Part shown: in pieces, positions 42,725-51,633 of the stretch | Numbering within the stretch: the stretch's first letter is position 1 | Layout: each line of letters starts with the position of its first letter | Notes under the pieces: generated by a model | Databases searched by the model: none | What the model was told of the DNA's origin: nothing | Seen by the model: only the letters and a program-made list of their open reading frames with translations | Source of the DNA: an uncultured Lachnospiraceae bacterium | Lineage (GTDB): Bacteria; Bacillota; Clostridia; Lachnospirales; Lachnospiraceae | Length of the DNA: 64,000 nucleotides | Direction: 5' to 3' | Assembly: GCA_910579935.1 (NCBI GenBank) | Contig: CAJTVQ010000001.1 | Coordinates: 62,001 to 126,000 of the forward strand | Made by a program: the position numbers and the translations under genes

Positions 42725-44689
42725 TTAAAAAGCGCTTCTGACATACTTTCGCCGTGAATCTTTTTCTGCGCCTTCCTCCTGTTTTGATATATAAATCTGA
42801 ATCGTACGCGGTTCCACCTGCGCCCGCTGCCGCTCTTTCTCCGTACCCGCATATTCAGGTTCCTCCGCAATACCCTCCGGTTTCCCCGTATCCGCAAGCA
42901 GATACCATTTCAGTCCCTTCGGCAATTTGGGCAGCGCAAAAGAATGAGGAATCCAATGCATATTATATGCAATATAGAAGAAATCATCATCTTCCTCCGG
43001 TTCCTTCTTTGCGTAGCAGCCGCAGTACATCACACCCGCAAAGCGGCTTGGATTGCTCAGGTCCGCCCGCCATGCTTCTTCTCCGTGATAAGAAAGATCC
43101 GGATAGCCGCAGCCTGTATAATCCAGTATTTTCAGTTCATTGACATTATGAAGGACAGGATGGCGCCTGCGCAAAGCGATCAACTCACGGACATATGCAA
43201 AAATTTCTCTCCCGAACGCGTTCTTCTTCCATTTGATCCAGCCTGTTTCATTGTCCTGGCAATAAGGATTATTGTTGCCGTAACGGGTATTCCCAAATTC
43301 ATCACCGCTGTAGATCAGCGGAGTACCCTGTGCTAAAAACAGCATGGAAACCGCGTTCTTTATCTGTCTTTTTCGAAGTTCCGTTACACTTCTCTTACGG
43401 CTGGCGCCCTCCATCCCGCAATTCCATGTCAGATTATGGTCATTGCCATCCCGGTTCCCCTCGCCGTTTTCCTCGTTATGCTTCTTCTCATAAGAAACCA
43501 TATCAGCTAAAGTAAAACCGTAATAATTTGTAACATAATTGACGGTACCGCAGTGCGTCGGATTCTTTTTCTGCAATTCCAGAAATTTACCAACCATCCC
43601 GTCGTCCCCTTTTAGAAAACGTCTCACCGTATACATATAATCATCGTTATAGTTCCCAAGATTACGGTAATCGGGAATTTCATTTTCCAGATAAATCCGT
43701 TCATATGGAAAATTATAGTGAAACAGCTTCGTGTCGGTCAAAAGCGGTTCCGTGGCGAGTCCCTGAAGCGGAATCCGCTCTCCTTTTAGATGAAAGCCAT
43801 CCACATGATATTCCAATACCCAGTATTTCGCCACATCCAGTATCGTCCCCTCCTTTACGGAATTCGGAAAATAAAGCTGCATGATGACCTCGATCCGGTT
43901 CTTGTGGAGTTCCTTCACCATATCCTTGAATTCCTTCACCACGTCCTTATCTGCGGCAAAAGCCGATTTGGGTGCAAAGTAAAAGCCTTCTGTGTATCCC
44001 CAGCAGTTATACCGTTCTTTTCCGGGCGTTTCTTCCTCTTTTTCCTCCGCTTTTTCACTCAGACGGCTTTTCGCCTCTTCCATCGTCAGGGGCGGCCTGC
44101 TTATTCCCGGATGCCGCCTATTGTTTTCAAACTCCAGCTCATCAAATTCATAAACGGGCATCAGTTCTACCGCGGTAATTCCCAATTCCTTCAAATGCGG
44201 GATTTTCTCTGTCAGGCCGCGGAACGTGCCTTTATGCCGGACGCCCGAAGAACTGTGCTTTGTAAAAGCCCTTACATTCAGACAGTAAAGAATGCTCTCT
44301 TCATACGGAATCTTTAACGGCTTGTCTCCCTGCCAGTCGTAATCCGGCTGTATGAACCCGCCTCTGAGCATTTTTTCGCATTTTCCCCATTTTTCGTGTC
44401 CATGCAGCAGTTTGGCATAAGGATCCGTAAACACCCGCTCCCCGTCATAAAAATTATAAGAATAGCGGCTGATATTCAGATCCTTTACCGCAATGCTGTA
44501 AATGGAACCATATTTATTCTGTTCGCTGAAAGGAATCTTCGTTTCCTTTCCCGTTCTCCCATCATACAAAACAATCCCGCAGTCGTGTCCCCTCTTCATT
44601 ACTACGGAAAAGTAAGTATAGCCAAATTCTGTTGTTGTCACACCCAATGGATAGGGTTTGTTTTTTTGTCTGCCATCTACTTTGTACAT
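42725..44689 (-). CDS. GH13 glycogen-debranching/isoamylase-like protein lacking catalytic residues
   Basis: A 654-residue protein with the isoamylase/GlgX layout. It has an N-terminal beta-sandwich (YPLGVTTTEFGYTYFSVVMK), a barrel entry (GITAVELMPVYEFDE), WGYTEGFYFAPKSAFA, YTVRRFLKGDDGM, KHNEENGEGNRDGNDHNLTW, GTPLIYSGDEFGNTRYGNNN and a C-terminal sheet. Every catalytic position is changed. The first conserved region reads VIMQLYFPN instead of a D-x-x-x-NH pattern. The nucleophile region is DGFHLKGE instead of DGFRFDLA (Asp to Lys, about residue 298). The acid region has no Glu in place, and the HDG of region IV is YYG (about residue 386). It is probably a carbohydrate-binding pseudoenzyme. 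GGAGGA precedes the ATG at 44689. Confidence 0.85.
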   Translation of the reverse strand: MYKVDGRQKNKPYPLGVTTTEFGYTYFSVVMKRGHDCGIVLYDGRTGKETKIPFSEQNKYGSIYSIAVKDLNISRYSYNFYDGERVFTDPYAKLLHGHEKWGKCEKMLRGGFIQPDYDWQGDKPLKIPYEESILYCLNVRAFTKHSSSGVRHKGTFRGLTEKIPHLKELGITAVELMPVYEFDELEFENNRRHPGISRPPLTMEEAKSRLSEKAEEKEEETPGKERYNCWGYTEGFYFAPKSAFAADKDVVKEFKDMVKELHKNRIEVIMQLYFPNSVKEGTILDVAKYWVLEYHVDGFHLKGERIPLQGLATEPLLTDTKLFHYNFPYERIYLENEIPDYRNLGNYNDDYMYTVRRFLKGDDGMVGKFLELQKKNPTHCGTVNYVTNYYGFTLADMVSYEKKHNEENGEGNRDGNDHNLTWNCGMEGASRKRSVTELRKRQIKNAVSMLFLAQGTPLIYSGDEFGNTRYGNNNPYCQDNETGWIKWKKNAFGREIFAYVRELIALRRRHPVLHNVNELKILDYTGCGYPDLSYHGEEAWRADLSNPSRFAGVMYCGCYAKKEPEEDDDFFYIAYNMHWIPHSFALPKLPKGLKWYLLADTGKPEGIAEEPEYAGTEKERQRAQVEPRTIQIYISKQEEGAEKDSRRKYVRSAF

Positions 44690-44760
44690 ATGCTCCTCCA
44701 ACCGTAGGTCTTAAGTATAACATAAAATTGCATTCCTGTGTAAAAATACCGAAAAAAATA

Positions 44761-44789
44761 TTGATTAATGTTTTTCCTGTCGGTACAAT
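44761..44789 (+). promoter_or_regulatory. Promoter of the DUF1292 gene
   Basis: TTGATT (44761–44766), a 17-base spacer and TACAAT (44784–44789). The ATG at 44842 has AAAGGAG about 12 bases upstream. Confidence 0.65.
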
Positions 44790-44841
44790 GAAGATAATAT
44801 ATGGCAGACAGCCCGAAAAAAGAAAGGAGCATACGCTTATT

Positions 44842-45177
44842 ATGGAAAACAATAAGAAGGATCGTTTTGAAACAGACGAATTAAAGGATGAGGAAATGAC
44901 CGTTGAACTGGATCTGGACGATGGGAGCCATGTGGTCTGCGCCATAGTGACCATACTGGAATGTCAGGGGAAAGATTATATCGTTCTGCTTCCATTAGAT
45001 GAAAACGGAGAGAATCAGGATGGCGAAGTATGGTTCTACCGCTATCAGGAAGATGCAAAGGATACGAACGCGGAACCTGTGCTGGAATATATCGAAGACG
45101 ACGGGGAATATGAAATGGTGGCCGATGCTTTCGATGAGTATTTGGATAATGCGGAATTTGACGAACTGGTGGAATGA
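44842..45177 (+). CDS. DUF1292 family protein
   Basis: A 111-residue, very acidic protein with the DUF1292 core VVCAIVTILECQGKDYIVLL followed by EVWFYRYQED and a C-terminal acidic helix (DAFDEYLDNAEFDELVE). The family is widespread in Firmicutes, often near alaS or the Holliday-junction resolvase genes, and has no known function. It is divergent from the GH13-like gene and convergent with the helicase gene. Confidence 0.85.
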   Translation: MENNKKDRFETDELKDEEMTVELDLDDGSHVVCAIVTILECQGKDYIVLLPLDENGENQDGEVWFYRYQEDAKDTNAEPVLEYIEDDGEYEMVADAFDEYLDNAEFDELVE

Positions 45178-45202
45178 CCGTTCCGCTGAAAGTTTGCCTG
45201 AT

Positions 45203-47143
45203 TTATCTGACCGGTACAGAGGAAGAAGGAATCAGGCTGTCGATGCAGGGCAGGGCGGACAGTCCTGCCAAAAAGGGGGACGGTTCCTTGAAATAGGAAA
45301 TTTCCAGCCGCTGCTTTGCTCTTGTCATCGCCACGTAGAAAATTCTCCGTTCTTCTTCTACTGCTTCTTTCGTATGCGCCTTACGTCCCGGAATCAGTTT
45401 TGCATTTATCCCGGGCAGAAATACGGTATCGTATTCCAGTCCTTTCGAACCGTGCATCGTCACCAGCTTTACCCCTTTTCCCCCTGTTTTGCTGCAGGCG
45501 CCGTCCTCTGACAGACGTTCCGAATAAATTTCTATGTATTGGAGCCATTCCTCCAGTGACCGGTATTTCGATGCAGTACGCTGTATTTCATCTGCTGTTT
45601 CCAGCAGTTTCAGCTGTTCTTCCCTGGTTTTGCCCTCACACAAACAGGTATCATATCCCACTGTTTTACGGATGTAATCAATAGCAGTATAAGGCCGGAG
45701 CCCTGCGATTTTTCTCAGAGCCGTAAAAAAATGCCCCAAAATCTCCTGCATGTATGGTTTCTGTTCATAAAAAGCCCGCAGGGCTGTTTCCCCGCAGTCT
45801 CCCCCATCCAGTGCGCACCGCTGAATGTAACGGCAGGGACGATTCATGATCCGAAGGAAATCTTTCCTTTTCCCGCTTCCGCCCTCCGGAATGCAGTATG
45901 TATCATGAGAATATTGCAGATAGGCAAGGAAATCTTTGGCAATCTCATGGGAAAATATATTATCCATCCGCTCGCTGCAGCAAAACGGAATATTTTCCCG
46001 TACAAGCGGACGGGTAAGGCATGCCAGCTGTGCATTGGTGCGGCAGATTATGGCGGTATGCCCCTGTTCGTCCAAAGACATATTCTTCAGCATACGGATC
46101 AAATGCTGCTCTTCTTCTTCTTTTTCCTGAAACGCACGCAATACCACCCTGCCGTTTTCCGGATTGCGGGCCTGTATCTGTTTCGGAAACCGGTTCTGGT
46201 TTTCGGCAATTAACCGGGAGGAAGCCTGCACGATACAGGCTGTACTGCGGTAATTCATATCCAGCGTCAACTGTACTGCTGCCGGATAATCCTGTATAAA
46301 GCGCCGCATGATATCCGGTCCGGCACCGCGGAAACCATAGATGGACTGGTCATCATCCCCCACCACAAACAGATTGTCCTCCGGTGCGGCAAGCCGCTTT
46401 AATACACGGTACTGAAGCGGACTGATATCCTGAAACTCATCCACCAGAATATGGGAAAACGCCCGCTGCCAGTAATTCAGGATTTCCTTCTGTCTGGCCA
46501 GCATCCGGTCGCAGAGGTAAATCATATCGTCAAAGTCGAGCCTGCCCGCCTCTTCCATCAGTTTGCAGTATTCTTTAAAAATTGCCGGAAACAGCTGCTG
46601 CAGCTGTTCGGCTTCCACACAGTTAACCGAAGCAAATTCCGGCTTTGGAGGCATTTCGCATCCATCCGCGGACAGACCGCTGTTTTTCCAGCGGCTGATT
46701 TCCTTTAATAATATTCCTGTCAGTTCTTTGTCCCCATCGTGAATGTCATGCATATGCAGCACATGATCCAGGCAGTTTTGCCTTTCCTGCGCCGCAGCTA
46801 TCCTGAGCCGGTTTCCGCCGTATCCCGACTTTTTCAGAATATGAAAATATATGGCATGAAACGTTCCGAAACTGACCCCCTGGAAGGCATCTTCCGTCAG
46901 CCGGTAAAAACGTTCTTTCATTTCCATGGCAGCCGCTTTTGTAAATGTAATAACGAGAATTTTGTCGGGAGAAATCCCGTGATGGCAGATCAGATGACGA
47001 ATCCGCCGAATCGTAAGATATGTCTTGCCGCTTCCGGGGCCGGCCAGTACCTGAATGGGGCCGGAAGCGTGTTCTATGGCCAGCATCTGGGCGGGAGCCG
47101 GCTGTGCCGCCCCTGCCTTCTGCCATTTTACAAATTCACCCAT
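45203..47143 (-). CDS. UvrD/PcrA-like superfamily I DNA helicase
   Basis: A 646-residue UvrD/Rep helicase. Motifs in order are Walker A LAGPGSGKTYLTIRRIRH, Ia LVITFTKAAAMEMKERF, II HILVDEFQDISPLQYRVLK, III VVGDDDQSIYGFRGAGPDIM, IV LDMNYRSTACIV, V VTMHGSKGLEYDTVFLPGIN and VI EEERRIFYVAMTRAKQRLE. The 3'–5' motor unwinds or clears DNA. It is about 80 residues shorter than PcrA and lacks its C-terminal extension. Its start overlaps gltX by eight bases, which suggests one operon. Confidence 0.92.
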   Translation of the reverse strand: MGEFVKWQKAGAAQPAPAQMLAIEHASGPIQVLAGPGSGKTYLTIRRIRHLICHHGISPDKILVITFTKAAAMEMKERFYRLTEDAFQGVSFGTFHAIYFHILKKSGYGGNRLRIAAAQERQNCLDHVLHMHDIHDGDKELTGILLKEISRWKNSGLSADGCEMPPKPEFASVNCVEAEQLQQLFPAIFKEYCKLMEEAGRLDFDDMIYLCDRMLARQKEILNYWQRAFSHILVDEFQDISPLQYRVLKRLAAPEDNLFVVGDDDQSIYGFRGAGPDIMRRFIQDYPAAVQLTLDMNYRSTACIVQASSRLIAENQNRFPKQIQARNPENGRVVLRAFQEKEEEEQHLIRMLKNMSLDEQGHTAIICRTNAQLACLTRPLVRENIPFCCSERMDNIFSHEIAKDFLAYLQYSHDTYCIPEGGSGKRKDFLRIMNRPCRYIQRCALDGGDCGETALRAFYEQKPYMQEILGHFFTALRKIAGLRPYTAIDYIRKTVGYDTCLCEGKTREEQLKLLETADEIQRTASKYRSLEEWLQYIEIYSERLSEDGACSKTGGKGVKLVTMHGSKGLEYDTVFLPGINAKLIPGRKAHTKEAVEEERRIFYVAMTRAKQRLEISYFKEPSPFLAGLSALPCIDSLIPSSSVPVR

Positions 47144-48587
47144 TTTTTAACAGTTCTATGCCTTTCTTAATACGGGCTATGGATTCCTCCTTACCGAGAA
47201 TCTCCATAATCTCCGTTGCCCCGGCAGGCGTCATCTGTTTGCCGGAAACCGCCGTACGCACAGGCCACATAACATAGCCGTTCTTGCACCCTTTTTTCTC
47301 AACATAGGAAACAAGCAGCTGATAAAGCGAATCGTTATCGAATGCATCCTGCGCTTCCAGCATGGGAAGCAGTTCCTCCAGCACTTCAAGAGAGGACTCT
47401 GCGGTGGTCTTCATTTTTTTGTGTGTATACATTGCCGTATCGTATTCCGGCAGCCCGGCAAAGAAATCTACCATTTCTTCAATGTCCGGAAAGATTTCGA
47501 TGCGAGTCTTTACCATGGCCGCGATTTTCTTTAAGTCCAGTTTTCCGGGAAGCGCTTTTTTCAGATAGGGCTCCGCCATATTATAAAAACGGTCGAAATC
47601 CATGGCTTTCATATATTCGCCGTTCATCCACTTCAATTTCGTATAATCAAACACCGCCGGAGATTTGGACATATGGTGATAATCGAAGATCCCGGCCAGT
47701 TCTTCCAAAGAAAAAATCTCTTCATTTCCTTCGGGACTCCATCCAAGCAGCGCCACGAAATTCACCACCGCTTCGGACAAAAAACCCTGTTCGATCAGGT
47801 CCTCATAGGAGGAATGGCCGCAGCGTTTGGAAAGTTTGTGGTGCTCTTCGTCCGTGATCAGCGGACAGTGCACATAAACCGGAACTTCCCAGCCAAATGC
47901 TTCATACAGGCGGTTATACTTCGGAGAGGAAGATAAATATTCATTTCCCCTTACCACATGGGTAATGCCCATCAGATGATCATCTACCACATTGGCAAAA
48001 TTATAAGTTGGATAGCCGTCGGATTTTATCAGTATCATATCGTCCAGTTCCGCATTATCCACCGTAATGTCCCCGTAAATCTCATCCCGGAACGTAGTGG
48101 TTCCCTCTGTGGGATTGTTCTGTCTTATGACATAAGACAGGCCGGAATCCAGCTTTTCTTTTATCTCTTCTTTTGTTAAATGGAGACAATGTTTGTCATA
48201 TACATTGATTTCCTTTCCTGCAACCGTCCGGTTTAAGGTTTCCAGCCGCTCCTTATCGCAGAAACAATAATAAGCCTCTCCTTTTTCGATTAGTTTTTTG
48301 GCATATTCCAAATAGATTCCCTTCGCCTGACGTTCGCTCTGCACATAAGGCCCCAAGCCCTTGTCTTTATCCGGCCCTTCATCATGAATCAGCCCTGTTT
48401 TTTCCAGTGTACGGTAAATGATTTCCACTGCACCCTCTACATACCGCTCCTGATCCGTATCCTCAATGCGCAGAATAAAATCTCCGCCCTCATGCTTCGC
48501 TATAAGATAGGCATATAATGCCGTCCTTAAATTTCCCACATGCATCCGCCCTGTGGGGCTGGGTGCATATCTTGTCCTGATTTTCAT
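47136..48587 (-). CDS. gltX: Glutamyl-tRNA synthetase
   Basis: A 483-residue class I synthetase. The HIGH motif lies in APSPTGRMHVGNLRTALYAY and the KMSKS-type loop is HHKLSKRCGHSS. It charges tRNA-Glu, and often tRNA-Gln first in organisms using GatCAB. It starts one base after the hydrogenase-like gene, with GGAAGGA inside the end of that gene as its ribosome binding site. Confidence 0.94.
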   Translation of the reverse strand: MKIRTRYAPSPTGRMHVGNLRTALYAYLIAKHEGGDFILRIEDTDQERYVEGAVEIIYRTLEKTGLIHDEGPDKDKGLGPYVQSERQAKGIYLEYAKKLIEKGEAYYCFCDKERLETLNRTVAGKEINVYDKHCLHLTKEEIKEKLDSGLSYVIRQNNPTEGTTTFRDEIYGDITVDNAELDDMILIKSDGYPTYNFANVVDDHLMGITHVVRGNEYLSSSPKYNRLYEAFGWEVPVYVHCPLITDEEHHKLSKRCGHSSYEDLIEQGFLSEAVVNFVALLGWSPEGNEEIFSLEELAGIFDYHHMSKSPAVFDYTKLKWMNGEYMKAMDFDRFYNMAEPYLKKALPGKLDLKKIAAMVKTRIEIFPDIEEMVDFFAGLPEYDTAMYTHKKMKTTAESSLEVLEELLPMLEAQDAFDNDSLYQLLVSYVEKKGCKNGYVMWPVRTAVSGKQMTPAGATEIMEILGKEESIARIKKGIELLKNG

Positions 48588-48588
48588 G

Positions 48589-50088
48589 CTATCCTTCCAG
48601 TCCTTTCCCTATATCCCTGTCGGGTATCTTCTTTGCTGCGGCAGCTTTAAATCCTGCCACTTCTTTTGCTGCCTGGGGAATCGGTATATTCGTACCAGCT
48701 CCGGCAATACAGCCGCCGGGACAGGCCATTCCTTCGATCAGACAGCCGTTCTTTTTACCTGCTTTCGCCAGCATCAATATCTTCTTACATTCCGCCAGGC
48801 TTTCGGCATGTTCAATATTCACTTCCACATCCGGATAATATTCCCGGATACATTCCTCAATGGCGTCCGCCACACCTCCGGCCACACCATAACCGCGTCC
48901 TGCACCCGTTGCATCTGCCAGGGGTTCCGCCGCACCGACCGCATTCAGGTCAATGCCTTTCGCCTCAAACATACCGGCCAGTTCCTCAAACGTAATAACA
49001 AAATCCACATCCGAACGGATCGTCCTGCGGGAAGCTTCCAGTTTTTTGGATGCGCACGGACCGATGAATACAACACTGGCATCGGGATGCTCTTCTTTAA
49101 TTCTGCGTGCCGTCGCCACCATAGGCGTCAATTCGTTGGATATCTTATCAATGGTCTCAGGAAAGAATTTCTTTGCCAGCATGGACCAGGACGGGCAGCA
49201 GGAGGTTAAAAGGAACGGAAGTTCCTTCGTTGCAACTGCATGTACATAGTGTTCCGCTTCTGCCATGGCTCCCATATCGGCGCCGATCGCCGTTTCATAT
49301 ACATCGAAAAATCCCAATTCCTTTAATGCGCTCTTTATCATATCCGGCGACACTTTTGCACCGAACTGGCCGACGAAAGCCGGAGCCACCTGTGCGATGA
49401 TCTTACGCCCTGACTGCATCGCACGGATCAGCTGGAAGATCTGCGACTTGTCTGCAATGGCGCCGAACGGACAGTTCACCATACACTGACCGCAGGATAC
49501 GCAGAGATTGGTATCAATGACCGCCCTTCCCTTTTCATCGTTCTTGATCGCATTGACGCCGCAGGCGGAAAGACAGGGCCTCACCTGGTGGGAAATGGCA
49601 TCGTACGGACATACCGTCTTACATTTTCCGCACCGGATACATCTCTCCTGATCAATGATGGATCTGCCGTCCTTCATGGAAATTGCCCCCCTGGGGCATA
49701 CCTCTCTGCAGGGATGCGCCACGCAGCCCATGCACTTGTCCGTTACTTCATACCGGTTCTCCGGACAGGAATTACACGCCGACGGAATGACCTGCATCAG
49801 CGGCGGCTCATAATATTTCTCATCAATATCGCTTTCCGCCAGTCCCTGTGTCACATGCACCGGCATATTTTCGGGACGCAATGACATTCCCATCGCGAGC
49901 CGGATGCGCTCCCTGATGATCGCGCGCTCCCGATATACATTCCCGTATTGCGACTCGTCATAATTTACGATCTTATACGGCAGCGCTTCCACATCATTAA
50001 TTAAATCCGTGGAATGGTAAGCGAGATTCGCCACCTCTTTAAAAATGCGCCTGCGTATTTTACGAACCTGTGTATCTATACCTCTCAT
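48589..50088 (-). CDS. [FeFe]-hydrogenase-type iron-sulfur protein
   Basis: A 499-residue protein. Residues about 120–230 carry a CNSC–CMGC pattern and two or three ferredoxin-type 4Fe-4S motifs (CIRCGKCKTVCPYDA, CVSCGQCMVNCPFGA). The H-cluster domain has the three hydrogenase signatures: TSCCPSW at about residue 295, IGPCASKKLEA at about 340 and EGMACPGGCIAG at about 452. The GPC and EGMAC variants (instead of MPC and EVMAC) point to the less-studied group B-like monomeric enzymes, as I recall them. It would interconvert protons and H2 with ferredoxin. It is followed by gltX after one base. Confidence 0.88.
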   Translation of the reverse strand: MRGIDTQVRKIRRRIFKEVANLAYHSTDLINDVEALPYKIVNYDESQYGNVYRERAIIRERIRLAMGMSLRPENMPVHVTQGLAESDIDEKYYEPPLMQVIPSACNSCPENRYEVTDKCMGCVAHPCREVCPRGAISMKDGRSIIDQERCIRCGKCKTVCPYDAISHQVRPCLSACGVNAIKNDEKGRAVIDTNLCVSCGQCMVNCPFGAIADKSQIFQLIRAMQSGRKIIAQVAPAFVGQFGAKVSPDMIKSALKELGFFDVYETAIGADMGAMAEAEHYVHAVATKELPFLLTSCCPSWSMLAKKFFPETIDKISNELTPMVATARRIKEEHPDASVVFIGPCASKKLEASRRTIRSDVDFVITFEELAGMFEAKGIDLNAVGAAEPLADATGAGRGYGVAGGVADAIEECIREYYPDVEVNIEHAESLAECKKILMLAKAGKKNGCLIEGMACPGGCIAGAGTNIPIPQAAKEVAGFKAAAAKKIPDRDIGKGLEG

Positions 50089-50201
50089 GCCCTATAACCA
50101 TACTCCTTTCCGACTGCCGTACCGTTATCCTTTATCATAAATCACGGCAGTCCCGGTGCATCTAAAACATGCCCCGCCCTGTTTCCGTACTGTCTTTGAC
50201 A

Positions 50202-50219
50202 TTGTTAACAATTTATCAT
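50202..50219. promoter_or_regulatory. Candidate Rex (redox) operator before the hydrogenase-type gene
   Basis: TTGTTAA, four bases, then TTATCAT. The left half is a perfect match to the Clostridia Rex pattern TTGTTAA-N4-TTAACAA. The right half matches at five of seven. It lies about 115 bases before the start codon. Confidence 0.4.
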
Positions 50220-50267
50220 TGTCATCCTGTTCTATTTTTACACAAATAGAATGCGAAATCAAGGGAT

Positions 50268-51023
50268 TTAAAAGATTTTTCCATGGAATTTCTGCCTCTC
50301 CATATATGCAGGCGGTTTCAGGGTCAGCTCCACAGACTGCTGCAGATATCCAAGATTTTCCCTGAAAAACCGGACAAATCCATAGCCGCCTGCCCTGTAT
50401 ACATTATGGAAGGCACACCACACAAAAAGCAGTGTGAATTCCATCAGAAGAATCCGTCCCAGAACGTCTGACGGACGGTTCTTAAAATGACTCAGTGTAT
50501 AGGACTGGAACATAATGTGCAGAAGTTCGTCATGAAGCATCTGTCTGCAGATGGCTTTCAGCGCCGGGGAACCTGTACATTTTGATAAAGCATCGTAATA
50601 AGTAAGCGCGATCATCTCTGCCGTCACCAAAACCGTAACCTCACCTTTTAATCCGCCCAGTTTCCGAAGACTGCGGAATATGTGATCCAAAAAAGAACGT
50701 TCCATATCTTCCACCTGATAGTAGTTCATATATTGCTTTAAATATGACGAATGCCAGTTTTCTTCCCGCACAAACCACTGCATGGCCTCCGTATATTCCG
50801 GACAGCCCCACTCTTCCACCGTCTTCATTAAATGACCTCCGTCGGAACCTTCCCCTTTCCGAAAAGCCCGTATGGATGGGAAAATCAACGCAATTTCCTC
50901 ATCGGAAAGCCCTTTTTCCTTCGAAAAGTCCACTTTTAATCTTTTTTGGTCATTGTTTTCAAAATAGGACACCCACTCCCGGTAATGGAAACGGTTCATT
51001 TTTGATCTGGTTATCCCTTTCAT
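50268..51023 (-). CDS. Ferritin-like di-iron protein of unknown function
   Basis: A 251-residue helical protein. Two ExxH pairs (EENWHSSYLKQY at about residue 88, and HDELLHIMFQSY at about 165) with an extra glutamate in VTAEMIALTYYDAL between them give the classic ferritin-like di-iron set. The C-terminal third has a hydrophobic stretch (LLMEFTLLFVWCAFHNVYRAGG). AGGAGGAG lies before the ATG. It is not a ferritin or rubrerythrin by length or ends. Substrate unknown. It is next to a small HELSH membrane protein. Confidence 0.7.
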   Translation of the reverse strand: MKGITRSKMNRFHYREWVSYFENNDQKRLKVDFSKEKGLSDEEIALIFPSIRAFRKGEGSDGGHLMKTVEEWGCPEYTEAMQWFVREENWHSSYLKQYMNYYQVEDMERSFLDHIFRSLRKLGGLKGEVTVLVTAEMIALTYYDALSKCTGSPALKAICRQMLHDELLHIMFQSYTLSHFKNRPSDVLGRILLMEFTLLFVWCAFHNVYRAGGYGFVRFFRENLGYLQQSVELTLKPPAYMERQKFHGKIF

Positions 51024-51053
51024 ACTGCCTCTCCTCCTAACCTGAAATCATCT

Positions 51054-51611
51054 TTAAAAGAACCACATGCTGAGAAGTTTCGGAAGCAGCATTGACATTC
51101 CTACACCGTAAATCAAATCCAGCCAGAACATGGAACCAAGTGCGCCCAGATAAATCAGTCCGATAAAAGGAGCCGTTACGATTTTTGCCCAAATGCTTAC
51201 TTCTTCATTTTTTAAAACGCTGCGCACCAGCGCTTTTGCATCTCCCGTACTTGGAAAAGCATGCATCAGTATGGAGACACCCAGCCAGTACAGAAACAGA
51301 CTGCTCAGTTTTACAAGCATACCCAGCATTCCGTCCGCCGAATTGTAACCGAAAACATTCGCATAAGCAGGAAGCGTAATGAGAATGCCTAAAATCGTAT
51401 TTATAAAAAAGGGTCCCATTCCTGTGGCCAGATTTTTCCACGGATCCGCGGTTGCTTCATGCAGTACATAACCGCACGGATTCTTAAGCTGAAAATATTT
51501 CACTTCATAAACAGGTATCCTGCATATTCGGCAGAACACCTGATGTGATAATTCGTGAACGGCCACCCCGGGAAAGGTCACCGCAGATATTACAAACCCA
51601 GGTATGATCAT
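51054..51611 (-). CDS. Membrane metalloprotease-like protein with HExxH
   Basis: A 185-residue protein with about four membrane segments and the zinc motif HELSH in GVAVHELSHQVFCRICRIP. GPFFINTILGILITLPAY and FPSTGDAKALVRSVL follow. The pattern recalls compact M50-type site-2 proteases, with the FPSTGDAK region in the position of the third zinc ligand. Activity is inferred. It is 30 bases from the ferritin-like gene and 22 from the TPR gene. Confidence 0.75.
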   Translation of the reverse strand: MIIPGFVISAVTFPGVAVHELSHQVFCRICRIPVYEVKYFQLKNPCGYVLHEATADPWKNLATGMGPFFINTILGILITLPAYANVFGYNSADGMLGMLVKLSSLFLYWLGVSILMHAFPSTGDAKALVRSVLKNEEVSIWAKIVTAPFIGLIYLGALGSMFWLDLIYGVGMSMLLPKLLSMWFF

Positions 51612-51633
51612 AATTTTTCTTTTTCCTCCCTCG

